Shown here piece by piece: positions 25,362 through 34,427 of a stretch of DNA of 64,000 nucleotides. This DNA comes from Burkholderiaceae bacterium. GTDB taxonomy: Bacteria > Pseudomonadota > Gammaproteobacteria > Burkholderiales > Burkholderiaceae_C. The stretch is from contig JAFMFB010000004.1 in NCBI GenBank assembly GCA_017856435.1, positions 21,016 to 85,015 on the forward strand, in the 5' to 3' direction. Position 1 is the stretch's first letter, and every line of letters starts with the position of its first letter. A program made the translations under genes and the position numbers. Under the pieces are notes generated by a model that saw only the letters and a program-made list of their open reading frames with translations, had not been told where the DNA came from and did not search any database.

Positions 25362-25736
25362 ATGTTTTCATTAAGTCCCAACGCAGCCCAGCAAATTAAC
25401 AAGGCGGCCCATGACTCAGGCGCCAGCGATCTTGCGCTGAGGGTAGCTGCCCGGCGGCTGCCGGATGGATCAATCGACTACGGCATGGGATTTGACGAGA
25501 CTGCTGAAGGCGATATGCAGTTGCTGCTTGAAGACATACCGGTCGTCATAGCGCCGCAACACGCCGATCTGCTGGAAGATACGATGCTTGATTTTGTTGA
25601 GCTCGAACCAGGCCAGTTCAATTTCATTTTCGTCAATCAGCAGTCTGCCTTCACCACGGGTGGCGGGTGCAGTACCGGTGGCTGTGGCAACGGCGGTTGT
25701 GGCAGTGGATCATGCTCCAGCGGGACCACCCACTGA
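25362..25736 (+). CDS. dsrR: DsrR-like A-type (IscA-fold) protein with Gly/Cys-rich tail
   Basis: The 124-residue protein has the A-type fold pattern ([42 protein letters not shown]). A. vinosum DsrR is known as an IscA-like protein that lacks the iron-binding cysteines. Here the C-terminal 25 residues instead form a Gly-rich array with four evenly spaced cysteines ([19 protein letters not shown]), so metal or cluster binding is possible. ATG at 25362 follows AGGAG. It lies 97 bases after dsrN and 11 bases before the methyltransferase start, matching the dsrN-dsrR order. Confidence 0.88.
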   Translation: MFSLSPNAAQQINKAAHDSGASDLALRVAARRLPDGSIDYGMGFDETAEGDMQLLLEDIPVVIAPQHADLLEDTMLDFVELEPGQFNFIFVNQQSAFTTGGGCSTGGCGNGGCGSGSCSSGTTH

Positions 25737-25747
25737 GCTTTGAATTC

Positions 25748-26590
25748 ATGAGCGCCTCCCAATTGAATCCGTCTGTTGCTGGCCGGGTATTTCTGGTCGG
25801 AGCCGGTCCGGGTGATCCGGAGTTGCTGACGCTGCGCGCTCTGCGCCTGTTGCAGCAGGCCGATGCAGTGGTTTACGACAATCTTATTTCCCAAGGGGTG
25901 CTTGATTTCGCACCTGAAAGCGCGCAACGGATCTATGCCGGCAAACGTCGCAACGAACACACCATGCGGCAGGAACAGATCAATGCCTTATTGGTCAAGT
26001 TGGCGCGCGAAGGCAAACGGGTCGTCAGACTCAAGGGTGGCGACCCTTTCATTTTTGGACGCGGGGGCGAAGAGATGCAGGAACTCGCCGCCCAGGGTAT
26101 TGATTTTGAGGTCGTGCCCGGCGTAACGGCTGCTTGCGGGGTGGCCAGCTTTTCCGGCATTCCGCTGACTCATCGCGATTATGCGCAGGTCGCCTTGTTC
26201 GTCACCGGCCATCTCAAGGATGGCAGTTGCGCTGAGCTGGACTGGCAGGCGCTGGTTCGGCCCAGCCAGACGGTGGTCATTTACATGGGTCTCAATGCCC
26301 TGCCAGATATCTGCCAACAGCTTATCGCTCATGGGGCGCCACCCAGCCGGCCCATTGCGTTGGTGCAACATGGCACGCTGTCAACCCAGCGGGTACTGAC
26401 TGGCACCTTGCAGGACTTGCCGGCCAAGGCCCGATCCTCGGGCTTCACCTCGCCCAGCCTGATCATCGTTGGCGATGTTGTCAAGTTGCATGGGACGCTG
26501 GCATGGTTTGACCCTGAGCAGGTGCAGGGCAATTCGCTCAACCCCAGCGCTAAAGCCAAGACCGCCTTACCTTCGCAATGCCTGAGCTGA
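25748..26590 (+). CDS. cobA: uroporphyrinogen-III C-methyltransferase (SUMT, CobA/CysG-type)
   Basis: The 280-residue single-domain SAM enzyme makes precorrin-2, the first committed step to sirohaem. Hallmarks are [55 protein letters not shown] and FVTGH. Unlike E. coli CysG it lacks the dehydrogenase/chelatase half. ATG at 25748 was preferred over a long upstream extension that overlaps dsrR. As the last gene of the dsr operon it fits the sirohaem need of DsrAB. Confidence 0.94.
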   Translation: MSASQLNPSVAGRVFLVGAGPGDPELLTLRALRLLQQADAVVYDNLISQGVLDFAPESAQRIYAGKRRNEHTMRQEQINALLVKLAREGKRVVRLKGGDPFIFGRGGEEMQELAAQGIDFEVVPGVTAACGVASFSGIPLTHRDYAQVALFVTGHLKDGSCAELDWQALVRPSQTVVIYMGLNALPDICQQLIAHGAPPSRPIALVQHGTLSTQRVLTGTLQDLPAKARSSGFTSPSLIIVGDVVKLHGTLAWFDPEQVQGNSLNPSAKAKTALPSQCLS

Positions 26591-26627
26591 TGGGGCTGCC
26601 CCGCCGTGAACCAAAGCGGTAGCCTTG

Positions 26628-27332
26628 CTAAAGGCGTGTGGAAGTATGTGGATCCCGTAAGGGATTCAATTTGATGGTGCCCTCCGCTGTATTGCGATGT
26701 TCGAACGCAAAAACAGCCGCCTCGACCCGTGAATTCAGATCGAGCTTGGCCATGATGTGTCTGACATGAAGCTTTACGGTGTTGTGGCTGATATCAAGCA
26801 CATTGGCAATCGCCTTGTTGCTCTTGCCCTGGGCCACCAACTCGAGCACTTCACGTTCGCGGTCAGTCAGGGTGGACACCAGATCCCGCTTGAGTGAGCC
26901 TTCTTGCCGACCCTGCCACATCTGGGCCAGCTTGACCGCCATGCTGGGGGCAACGACCAATTCGCCTTTGGCAGCACGGGCAATCGACTCAATCACGTCA
27001 TCCGGGTCCATATCCTTGAGCAGATAACCCTTGACGCCAGAGCGCAAGGCTGCCGCCATGTCATCTTCTGTGCTACTCATGGTGAGAATGACCACTGGAA
27101 TCTCGCAACCCTCGGCACGAAGCGAACGCAACAGCGACAGGCCATCGGTTTCGGCCAGGCGCAGATCCAACACAATCAATTCTGGCCGCTGTTCTTCAAT
27201 CAGCGGCAACACTTGCAGGGGGTTGCCGGTTGCGGCCACCACCTTCATTTCTCCCCGACTCTGCAGCAGCTCAGTCAGACCGCTGCGGCAAAGTGAATGG
27301 TCATCCACAAGCATCAGGCGAATGGGATCCAT
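26628..27332 (-). CDS. NarL/FixJ-type response regulator
   Basis: The 234-residue protein has a receiver domain (residues 5-120; acidic pocket Asp10-Asp11, phospho-acceptor Asp56 in IVLDLRL, Lys in GYLLKDMDPDD) and a C-terminal LuxR-type helix-turn-helix (LTDREREVLELVAQGKSNKAIA...NTVKLHVRHIMAKL). Its recognition helix NTVKLHVRHIMAKL closely resembles that of NarL. The likely DNA target is a TACYYMT-like heptamer; such heptamers occur in several intergenic regions here (see 28566). ATG at 27332 overlaps the sensor gene stop by one base; a GTG at 27335 is an alternative. It is convergent with the dsr operon. Confidence 0.93.
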   Translation of the reverse strand: MDPIRLMLVDDHSLCRSGLTELLQSRGEMKVVAATGNPLQVLPLIEEQRPELIVLDLRLAETDGLSLLRSLRAEGCEIPVVILTMSSTEDDMAAALRSGVKGYLLKDMDPDDVIESIARAAKGELVVAPSMAVKLAQMWQGRQEGSLKRDLVSTLTDREREVLELVAQGKSNKAIANVLDISHNTVKLHVRHIMAKLDLNSRVEAAVFAFEHRNTAEGTIKLNPLRDPHTSTRL

Positions 27333-28552
27333 CACAGAGTACCTCGGGATAATTGCGCTTTGCCATGGTCAGGGACCGACCATTTCAATGTCAGCACGGT
27401 TCCGCCGCCCTCGCGCGGGCCAATGGACAGGCAGGCACCCAGGCTGTTGGCTCGCTCCCGCATGATGCCAACACCATAATGACCCGGCTGCAACTCAGGC
27501 TTGCCATGGCCGAACCCCTTGCCATCATCCTGCACATCCAGCACCAGCTGGCCGTTGACATGATCAAGGCGAACCCAAGCGTGGCCTGCATTGGCATGCC
27601 GGCGGATGTTGGCCAGCGCCTCCTGAACAATGTGAAACAGTTGACGCTCCTGCTCCGCAGTCAAGGACAGGTTGCCAAGGCCGTCCTGGTAATCCAACTG
27701 GGTGGAAGACTGACGCTTAAAGGCCTGGACCAGATCATTCAAGGCATGACGCAAGCCCTGCGGGTTCATCGACACCCGAAAATCAGTCATCAGCTCTCTG
27801 ACGGCGGTCTGAGCACTCTGCAAGGTGTCTTCCACATCATCCAAATAACGCCCGGCCTGTGACAGGTTTTGTTTTTCAAGTGCAGCGCGCAACAGCGGCA
27901 TTCGCAGATTCATATAGACCAGGGACTGAGCTACCGAGTCATGCACCTCATTGGCAAGAAAGCGGCGCTCACCGAGGATCTGGTCACGCTGTTGCTGACG
28001 AGATTGCCTCTGCGCAAGCAGATGGTGACCAATCATCTGGCCGACCGATTGCACCAGCGTCATGATGGCAGCGGGAATCGCCACCTTGCGTTCAAACCCA
28101 AGCAAGCAGCATCCCATTACCTGCTGCTGACTCCTGAGGGGAACGATCAACATCTCCCTGCAATGGTTCACTACCTGGCAACAAGCCCCAACCATGCACT
28201 TGCCCAGGCATTGTTCAGGCCTGGCGACCCAGGCTGGCTCGTCTGATGCGAACCGAGAACCACACACATCGCAAAGCAGTGCTGAAAAAATCTGTTGCGC
28301 AGAAGTTTCGCTCTTGATGTGACTGGCGGCCAGTCGCTCCCATGTCTGACCATCTGGACTGCAGGCCAAGATAAGTCCAGCGCTGGAAGCGCTCACCCCA
28401 AGCAGGGCGTCAAGATAACTCCGATAGGCATCTTGGTCCTGCGCTGACTTCCCTGAGGCGTCATCCACAGCCCAGGAGCGCAGAGCCCCATTGGGGGCCT
28501 CATCGGGGCGAGAAATGATGGTCACAGGTGTAGATTCAATACTGGGAAACAT
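27332..28552 (-). CDS. soluble NarX-like sensor histidine kinase with cysteine-rich sensor domain
   Basis: The 406-residue kinase has no signal or membrane segment. Its first 180 residues look GAF-like and hold ten cysteines (64, 94, 97, 115, 119, 124, 125, 131, 148, 149), suggesting redox, metal, Fe-S or sulfur sensing. A HisKA_3 helix follows (NEVHDSVAQSLVY, His204), then the ATPase domain with N-box VQEALANIRRHANAG and DDGKGFG. It is the kinase partner of the NarL-like regulator. Its start lies 14 bases from the first of three phased TACCC repeats, so autoregulation is plausible. Confidence 0.92.
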   Translation of the reverse strand: MFPSIESTPVTIISRPDEAPNGALRSWAVDDASGKSAQDQDAYRSYLDALLGVSASSAGLILACSPDGQTWERLAASHIKSETSAQQIFSALLCDVCGSRFASDEPAWVARPEQCLGKCMVGACCQVVNHCREMLIVPLRSQQQVMGCCLLGFERKVAIPAAIMTLVQSVGQMIGHHLLAQRQSRQQQRDQILGERRFLANEVHDSVAQSLVYMNLRMPLLRAALEKQNLSQAGRYLDDVEDTLQSAQTAVRELMTDFRVSMNPQGLRHALNDLVQAFKRQSSTQLDYQDGLGNLSLTAEQERQLFHIVQEALANIRRHANAGHAWVRLDHVNGQLVLDVQDDGKGFGHGKPELQPGHYGVGIMRERANSLGACLSIGPREGGGTVLTLKWSVPDHGKAQLSRGTL

Positions 28553-28872
28553 GGCAGGAACCCTATACCCCCCTAGGATATCCTATTACCCATCCGGGTA
28601 GGTCAAGGATTACCCTAGGTGGTGATAGACGGATCGACGCAGACTTGGATTAATCTGTCAATGGCTTTTACCCCTCTGCATGACCCGGTCGCTCCCCCTG
28701 AAAAGCAGGCCGGCACCGAAGTTTGCAACACCACCTGCTATAGGTGTGCCTATCGCTGCGGTAATCTGGCCTGATCATTGTTTAAGATGACCCTGTTGAA
28801 CTATTTTTCTTTCACCATGCCACCGCTCTGACAGGGCGGTCGGTACTCACCAATTTACTAGGAGATGTAAGC
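28553..28872. promoter_or_regulatory. 320-base control region between the sensor kinase and sat
   Basis: A non-coding divergent region for the two-component pair (minus) and sat (plus). The kinase-proximal part carries three phased TACCC repeats (28566-28620). The sat-proximal part (from 28621) contains no repeat I recognise. A good ribosome-binding site for sat (AGGAG at 28860-28864) ends it. No open reading frame fills it. Confidence 0.7.
28566..28620. promoter_or_regulatory. three phased TACCC inverted repeats, putative NarL-like operators
   Basis: Seen: TACCCCCCTAGGATA at 28566-28580, TACCCATCCGGGTA at 28587-28600 (perfect TACCC/GGGTA arms) and TACCCTAGGTGGTGA from 28611. Starts are 21 and 24 bases apart, about two helical turns. 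TACCCAT matches the NarL heptamer consensus TACYYMT exactly. Related sites occur at 40756, 42722, 42745, 50349 and 50381. Binding by the adjacent regulator is inferred. Confidence 0.6.
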
Positions 28873-30045
28873 ATGGCTTTGGTTGAACCTCACGGCGGCG
28901 GTGGACTTCAGGCGTTGTTGCTCGAAGGCAATGCATTGGCCCAGGAATTGAAACGGGCTGCCTCGATGCCAACACTGAAAGTGAGCTCACGTGAAAAAGG
29001 TGATCTGATCATGCTGGGCATTGGTGGCTTTACGCCGCTTGACGGCTTCATGACCAAGGCAGACTGGCAAGGGGTCTGTGATGGCATGCGCATGGCCAGC
29101 GGCTTGTTCTGGCCGATTCCCATCACCCTGTCGGCCAGCAGCGAGCAGGCTCAGACCATCGCTGTAGGCAGTGAGGTGGCACTCACCGATCCAGACGACG
29201 GCAGCATTCTGGCCACCATGCGGATCACTGAAAAATACAGCATCGACAAGGCCCATGAATGCGCCACCGTCTTCCTGACCACCGACAGCGCACACCCCGG
29301 TGTCAAGCAAGTCATGAGTCAGGGCGATGTGAATCTGGCCGGGCCGGTCAAGGTGCTGTCCACCGGGGGCTTTCCCGAGCAGTTTGGCGATTTGTTCAAG
29401 ACACCCAAGCAGACTCGGGCCATGTTCGAGGAGCTGGGTTGGTCGCGGGTGGCAGCATTTCAGACGCGCAACCCCATGCACCGCTCCCATGAGTATCTGG
29501 CCAAGGTTGCCATTGAAACCTGCGATGGCGTTCTGATCCACTCCCTGCTGGGCAACCTCAAGCCGGGTGACATTCCTGCCGATGTTCGCGCCCAGGCCAT
29601 TGGCACCCTGGTGGACAAATACTTTGTCGAGAACACGGTGGTGCAGGCTGGCTACCCGCTGGACATGCGCTATGCCGGTCCGCGCGAAGCCCTGCTCCAT
29701 GCCGTGTTTCGTCAGAACTATGGTTGCTCGCATCAGATCGTCGGTCGCGATCATGCCGGTGTGGGGAGCTACTACGGCCCGTTTGATGCGCACCATATTT
29801 TTGACCGTCTGCCGCCGGATGCCCTGCAGACCCAGCCCATGAAGATTGATATTTCCTTCTGGTGCTACAAGTGTGGCGGCATGGCCTCAGGTCGTACCTG
29901 CCCCCACACCGATGCCGATCGCTTGCAGGTATCCGGCACCCAGTTGCGCAAGTCCCTGTCCGAGGGCGCCGATGTCCCACCGGAGTTCAGTCGCCCTGAA
30001 GTGCTGGAGATTCTGCGCAAATATTACAAGTCGCTGGAAAACTAG
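28873..30045 (+). CDS. sat: ATP sulfurylase (sulfate adenylyltransferase), dissimilatory type
   Basis: The 390-residue homo-oligomeric enzyme converts APS and pyrophosphate to sulfate and ATP, the last step of sulfite oxidation by the APS route. Key motifs are [13 protein letters not shown] from residue 197 (the Q-x-R-N-x-x-H-x-x-H active site) and GRDHAGVG from residue 291. A zinc-type [15 protein letters not shown] segment appears near the C-terminus. AGGAG lies eight bases before the start. It is read away from the two-component pair and towards a LysR gene. Confidence 0.96.
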   Translation: MALVEPHGGGGLQALLLEGNALAQELKRAASMPTLKVSSREKGDLIMLGIGGFTPLDGFMTKADWQGVCDGMRMASGLFWPIPITLSASSEQAQTIAVGSEVALTDPDDGSILATMRITEKYSIDKAHECATVFLTTDSAHPGVKQVMSQGDVNLAGPVKVLSTGGFPEQFGDLFKTPKQTRAMFEELGWSRVAAFQTRNPMHRSHEYLAKVAIETCDGVLIHSLLGNLKPGDIPADVRAQAIGTLVDKYFVENTVVQAGYPLDMRYAGPREALLHAVFRQNYGCSHQIVGRDHAGVGSYYGPFDAHHIFDRLPPDALQTQPMKIDISFWCYKCGGMASGRTCPHTDADRLQVSGTQLRKSLSEGADVPPEFSRPEVLEILRKYYKSLEN

Positions 30046-30207
30046 AATTTGTCTGGGCCTCGGTTGCACCTTGACACTGGCTGGTTGCAGTCCTGCTACA
30101 AACTACAGACAGCCTTTTGCGCCCTGCCTCTGGCCTACTGCAGCCCGTCTGCCTGAAGACTGGCTGCAGCTGGTCAGCAAACCTCGGGATCTGGCAGTAA
30201 GGCCGGC

Positions 30208-31107
30208 TTACTGGGCGCTCAACAAACTTTGCTTGGCAAAGTCAATGAAACTGGACACCAGGTGCGAATGAATGCGCTCCTTGGGGTAGACCACATAGAG
30301 ATTGCGAGTCAGACGGGGGGACAGCGGGATCTGCATCAGTTGACCCAGTTGGACTTCGTTGATGGCGGTTGCACTGGACATGATGGTGAAGCCCACACCG
30401 GTGGCCACCAGACCCTTGAGTGCTTCCGGGCTGCCCAGTTCCATCATGACCTGCATGGCTTCAGGTGCAATACCCGTGGTGCGCAGATAGTTGTCAATCA
30501 CATCCCGCGTGCCAGAGCCCGTTTCGCGGCTGACAAAGGGATATTGCGTCAGTAGCTCAGCGTCCACACTTGTCAAATTGGCCAAGGGGTGGCTGGGTGC
30601 ACAAATGACCAGCAACTCATCCTTGCAGCAAATATCGGCCGCCAAAGAGGGCAGATGAATTTCAGTTTCCACAAAACCGATGTCCAGCGCGCGTTCAGCC
30701 ACACGAGACTGCACCACGCCGGAATTATTGACAAAAAGCTGCGGCACTACTGCTGGGTAACTGGCCTTGTAGTTACCCAGCACCTTGGGCAACAGATAGT
30801 CAGCGAGGGTGGTGCTGGCACCAATCAGCAGGGGGCCACTGAGCTTGCCGCCAATTTCGTGCAGGCGTTGATCAAGTTCTGCCGTGGTGTCGAGAATTTT
30901 TTCTGCATATTCAAGGGCCAGTTTTCCGGCTGAGGTGAGCGCAATGCGGCCCCGAGTGCGGTCAAACAGCCGGGTATTGAAGTGCTCCTCCAGCTGGCGG
31001 ACCTGGGCCGTCACGGCCGGCTGCGTCATGAAAAGAGACTCGGCAGCCTTGGTAAAAGAAAGGTGCTTTGCGACCGCGTGAAAAACCTGGAGACGGCGAT
31101 CTGCCAT
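30208..31107 (-). CDS. LysR-family transcriptional regulator
   Basis: The 299-residue protein has the N-terminal LysR winged helix (LQVFHAVAKHLSFTKAAESLFMTQPAVTAQVRQLEEH) and a substrate-binding domain (residues 90-295). The domain style (NNSGVVQSRVAERALDIGFVE, RETGSGTRDVIDNYL) is like the CysB/CbbR branch. It sits convergent to sat between sat and the apr region, so control of sulfur or carbon genes is likely, but the ligand is unknown. Confidence 0.92.
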   Translation of the reverse strand: MADRRLQVFHAVAKHLSFTKAAESLFMTQPAVTAQVRQLEEHFNTRLFDRTRGRIALTSAGKLALEYAEKILDTTAELDQRLHEIGGKLSGPLLIGASTTLADYLLPKVLGNYKASYPAVVPQLFVNNSGVVQSRVAERALDIGFVETEIHLPSLAADICCKDELLVICAPSHPLANLTSVDAELLTQYPFVSRETGSGTRDVIDNYLRTTGIAPEAMQVMMELGSPEALKGLVATGVGFTIMSSATAINEVQLGQLMQIPLSPRLTRNLYVVYPKERIHSHLVSSFIDFAKQSLLSAQ

Positions 31108-31330
31108 ACGTGAACCCGGATGAAACCCTACTGCTCAAAAAACAGCCAGACTCAGGATCGACCTATGCGGTATGGCAAGACAACCCTGGGAAAGGCCACG
31201 GATGGCTCTGAGTATAGTATTTGGGGAATTGATCGCCGGTTATCCGGCGCCCTCAGACCTGGAGAGATCTCAAAAGAGCATGCTCAGCCCCCAGGCATGG
31301 AGGCCAAGTCTTTAGAACCTTGGAGCCGGT

Positions 31331-31489
31331 TCAGGGCTTCTTCGGGGTCTGGTACTCAGCCACCTTGTGCGGGGCTTTCCAGACCGTTTCAAACCCGACA
31401 AAACCTTTCTCAGTCGCCGGTTTTTGACGGGTGGTGTAGTACGGGGTCTTTCCATCGGGAACCTGGGTGATAGGCTTTTGCTCGCTCAT
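31331..31489 (-). CDS. small hypothetical protein, 52 aa
   Basis: A short frame I translated myself: it starts ATG at 31489 (SEQKPITQVPDGKTPYYTTRQK), contains FVGFETVWKAPHKVAEYQTP and ends KKP at 31331. AAAGG stands about ten bases before the start. It is basic, Tyr/Pro/Lys-rich and has no membrane segment. It lies downstream of the SlyD-like gene on the same strand. The codon pattern and ribosome-binding site suggest a real gene. I do not recognise a family. Confidence 0.5.
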   Translation of the reverse strand: MSEQKPITQVPDGKTPYYTTRQKPATEKGFVGFETVWKAPHKVAEYQTPKKP

Positions 31490-31565
31490 AAGTTGCCTTT
31501 CTCTTGGGTGCTAGGTTGAAAACAGGTAGTTAAAAATGTTGTGCCGGAGCACTTTGTTACATCAA

Positions 31566-32075
31566 TCAGACGGGTCTTAGCAGTGAGGGGTCAATATTGG
31601 CCTGGGCTGGTAAGGCTTCTCCAATTTTTGTCTCTTCCTCACTGGCATCTCGTACCGTCAGAATCTCCAAGATAAAGACCACCTCGCGCCCGCTCAGCGG
31701 GTTGTTCCCGTCGACTGTCAGTTTTTCATCATCCAGCCAGGTCACAAGAAAACTTCGGGTCTGCCCCTTGTCGTTCTCCATCAGGATGGAGCACCCCACC
31801 TGCCGGTACTCCTCGGGTACATTTTCGATAAGGTCGGTGAATACCAGAGACTCGTCACGCGGCCCGAAAATCTCATTGCCGTCGATGGGAACTTCGATGG
31901 TCTCGCCAGCCTTCCTGCCCTGCAGTTGCTGGTGCACGGCCGGTGACAAGATTTCGTTGTGGCCGTGAACGTAACCCAGGGGAAACTCGACCTGGGTCAG
32001 AACGTGACCCGACTTTCTGTCAGTGACCTTGTAGGTCAACTCGACAAACTTGCCATCCTGAATTGTTTCAGACAT
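31566..32075 (-). CDS. FKBP-type peptidyl-prolyl cis-trans isomerase, SlyD-like
   Basis: The 169-residue cytoplasmic protein has the SlyD layout: an FKBP half (GKFVELTYKVTDRKSG, then FPLGYVHGHNEILSPAVHQQLQG) with an inserted flap around residues 70-130, and GREVVFILEIL closing the fold. The metal-binding His/Cys-rich tail of E. coli SlyD is missing. It may help folding or cofactor insertion of the Apr proteins encoded upstream; this is inferred from position. Confidence 0.87.
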   Translation of the reverse strand: MSETIQDGKFVELTYKVTDRKSGHVLTQVEFPLGYVHGHNEILSPAVHQQLQGRKAGETIEVPIDGNEIFGPRDESLVFTDLIENVPEEYRQVGCSILMENDKGQTRSFLVTWLDDEKLTVDGNNPLSGREVVFILEILTVRDASEEETKIGEALPAQANIDPSLLRPV

Positions 32076-32095
32076 CTTGCGTCGCTTTTGAAATT

Positions 32096-32503
32096 TCAGA
32101 AGATTGAGGCCGCAAAAACTCTGACCTGTCCCTCTTCATAGCCCAGAACCAGTCGCCCGAGCCACTCGCCAGCTTTCTTGCTGCTGCGCTGCCTGAAGAG
32201 AACCGTCACATGCTCACCACGACGAATCACGCCCAGGAAGTCGAATTGGTCAGACAGGTTTCTGGCCAGCTCGCTATGCGCAAACTGATGGTTGACTTCA
32301 ACCTGGTTCATGGCCATGGCAAAGGCTCTGGAGAAGTTCTTGACGAACTCACCATACTTGCCCTCATTGGAGTGCTTTAGCAAATCGCGCCAGAGCGGCT
32401 GCGCCAATGCGAGGATCTCCTCGTCGGATTTTTCAATGATATTCACGCTAACGCCAGTGCCATTGGCAGAGGCCCTTTGGGGTGGACTCAAAACTTCAGA
32501 CAC
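32096..32503 (-). CDS. conserved hypothetical protein downstream of aprA
   Basis: The 135-residue protein begins with GTG at 32503, preceded by GAGGAG. It is cytoplasmic, with a helical first half (EEILALAQPLWRDLLKHSNEGKYGEFVKNFSRAF) and a strand-rich end (FLGVIRRGEHVTVLFRQRSSKKAGEWLGRLVLGYEEGQV). I recall such proteins beside aprBA in sulfur oxidisers, but no function is known to me. It lies between aprA and slyD on the same strand. Confidence 0.7.
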   Translation of the reverse strand: MSEVLSPPQRASANGTGVSVNIIEKSDEEILALAQPLWRDLLKHSNEGKYGEFVKNFSRAFAMAMNQVEVNHQFAHSELARNLSDQFDFLGVIRRGEHVTVLFRQRSSKKAGEWLGRLVLGYEEGQVRVFAASIF

Positions 32504-32558
32504 GCCAACTCCTCAGGCACCCGGCTTGAGGAGTTGGCGTATCCATCGCAGCTGCCAA

Positions 32559-34427
32559 TTACTCGTTCTCGGACACCAGGTGATAGCAGGGCGCCTTCTC
32601 CATGGTGTATTCACCGGTCTGCGGATCACGGCGCGACACCGTGAGCACATGCCAGTTCTCATCATCCACCTTCATCGCATCGCCACGGTAGTAGTAACCA
32701 GGCCAGCGGGTTTCCTTGCGGAACAAGGTGTGATGGGTCACGCATTCAGCAGCACGGTGGCGATGCTTCAGCTCCCAGGCACGTAACAGCTCATGGACAT
32801 CTTCAGCGGCCAATTTCTGCAGATCCTCTTCCAGTAGGGCAAGTTTCTTCAGACCGATATTAAGCAGCTTCTCGTTGGTCATGTAATTGACCGATACGCC
32901 ACCGCAGTACTCGTCCATCAATTTCTGCAGGCGATCCAGTCCTTGCTTGGGATTGATGTAGTGCGGGTTGACGCTACCAGCCACAATCGCGTTTCGATAG
33001 GTCTTGTAGTGCTCCATCGGCTGGTAGATTTCAGTCTTGCGCTGGCTGATCTGCTTCTCGGTGACCACAATGCCTTCGGCCTTGCCGTCATCAATGTATT
33101 TGCAGGCAGCCTTGGCAGCCAGACGCCCCTCAGTGAACGAGCCCGACGAGAAGGCGTGGGGAGTCCCGCCGACAGCATCACCGGCACCGAACAGGCCCTC
33201 GATGGTGGTCATGCGGTTGTAGCCCCAGAAGTACTCCGGTGGCGACACATCCTCGGGCCCGGAACACCAGGCACCGGAACCGGTGGCATGTGATCCCATC
33301 ACATAAGGCTCAGAAGTGGTCAACTCAGGGTTTTCATTCTTCGGGTCAACGTCGGTAGAGGCCCAGAGCACCGCCTGGCCAACTGTCATGCCCAGGAAGT
33401 TTTCCCAGCCCACTTCCTCCAGGTGGGGATCCTGGAAAGCCTTCATGGTCACCATATGGATCGGGCCACGGCCTGCGTTGACTTCACTGATGATGCAGTG
33501 GTTGCGCAAACAGGTCGGGATGGGACGATGCGTCAGGTGAGAGGCTTCGGGATCCAGATATTCCTTGCCCACCATTTTTTGCAACTCGGGGAACCACTTG
33601 GACTCGTATTCCTCGCCATTGCAGTTCTGGGTGTAGGTCTTGAGGTGCAGGAAGTAGGCACCAACCGGACCGTAGCCGTCCTTGAAACGGGCCAGCACGA
33701 TGCGGTTTTCCATCTGCGTCATCTTGGCACCTGCATTGATCAGCAAGCCATAGGCAGAAGCGGATGACCAGGGCGCGTACCAGGTACGTCCCGATCCCTC
33801 ACCCACAGAACGTGGCTTGAAGATATTGGAAGCACCACCAGCACCGCAAATCACCGTCTTGGACTTGAAGACGTGGTAGTTGCCAGTGCGCACATTGAAG
33901 CCCACAGCGCCAGCGACCCGGTTCTCCCGGCTTTCATCCATCAGCAGGTGGGTCACGCAAATACGGTTGAACACCTTGTCCGCCGACTTCTTGGCAGCCT
34001 CGGCCACGATTGGCTTGTAGGATTCGCCGTGAATCATGATCTGCCAGCGGCCTTCGCGCAGATAGCGGCCGGTCTTGGGGTCCTTCATGATCGGCAGGCC
34101 CCACTCCTCAAACTGGTGAACCGCCGAATCGACGTGGCGAGCCATGTCAAACAACAGGTCTTCGCGCACCATGCCCATCAGGTCGATGCGGGCATATCGG
34201 ACATGGTCCTCAGGCTTGTTCTCGCCCCAGCGGGTACCCATGTAGCAATTGATCGCGTAAAGCCCCTGGGCCACGGCACCCGAGCGGTCGATATTGGCCT
34301 TTTCGGCAATGACAATTTTTTTGTCCTGCCCCCAGAAGCGGGCTTCCCAGGCTGCGCCGGTGCCACCCAAACCTGCACCAACGACCAGAACGTCAATGCC
34401 GTCTTCAATGATAGTTTCGTAAGCCAT
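32559..34427 (-). CDS. aprA: adenylylsulfate (APS) reductase, alpha subunit
   Basis: The 622-residue flavoprotein interconverts sulfite plus AMP and APS. The FAD-binding N-terminus reads VLVVGAGLGGTGAAWEARFWG, with AVAQGLYAINCYMG soon after; the substrate region includes CGAGGASNIFKPRS and NRIVLARFKDGYGPVGAYFLHLK. Length and motifs match AprA. It begins one base within the stop of aprB (TAATG). In sulfur oxidisers it works in the sulfite-to-APS direction together with AprB and the AprM anchor. Confidence 0.96.
   Translation of the reverse strand: MAYETIIEDGIDVLVVGAGLGGTGAAWEARFWGQDKKIVIAEKANIDRSGAVAQGLYAINCYMGTRWGENKPEDHVRYARIDLMGMVREDLLFDMARHVDSAVHQFEEWGLPIMKDPKTGRYLREGRWQIMIHGESYKPIVAEAAKKSADKVFNRICVTHLLMDESRENRVAGAVGFNVRTGNYHVFKSKTVICGAGGASNIFKPRSVGEGSGRTWYAPWSSASAYGLLINAGAKMTQMENRIVLARFKDGYGPVGAYFLHLKTYTQNCNGEEYESKWFPELQKMVGKEYLDPEASHLTHRPIPTCLRNHCIISEVNAGRGPIHMVTMKAFQDPHLEEVGWENFLGMTVGQAVLWASTDVDPKNENPELTTSEPYVMGSHATGSGAWCSGPEDVSPPEYFWGYNRMTTIEGLFGAGDAVGGTPHAFSSGSFTEGRLAAKAACKYIDDGKAEGIVVTEKQISQRKTEIYQPMEHYKTYRNAIVAGSVNPHYINPKQGLDRLQKLMDEYCGGVSVNYMTNEKLLNIGLKKLALLEEDLQKLAAEDVHELLRAWELKHRHRAAECVTHHTLFRKETRWPGYYYRGDAMKVDDENWHVLTVSRRDPQTGEYTMEKAPCYHLVSENE

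Noticed and set aside
30046..30207. Possible lipoprotein-like fragment (LTLAGCSPA) after sat
   Set aside because: No start codon or ribosome-binding site, and the frame runs through the sat gene end.
34225..34245. GGTACCCATG with a NarL-type heptamer
   Set aside because: Within aprA coding sequence; no regulatory context.
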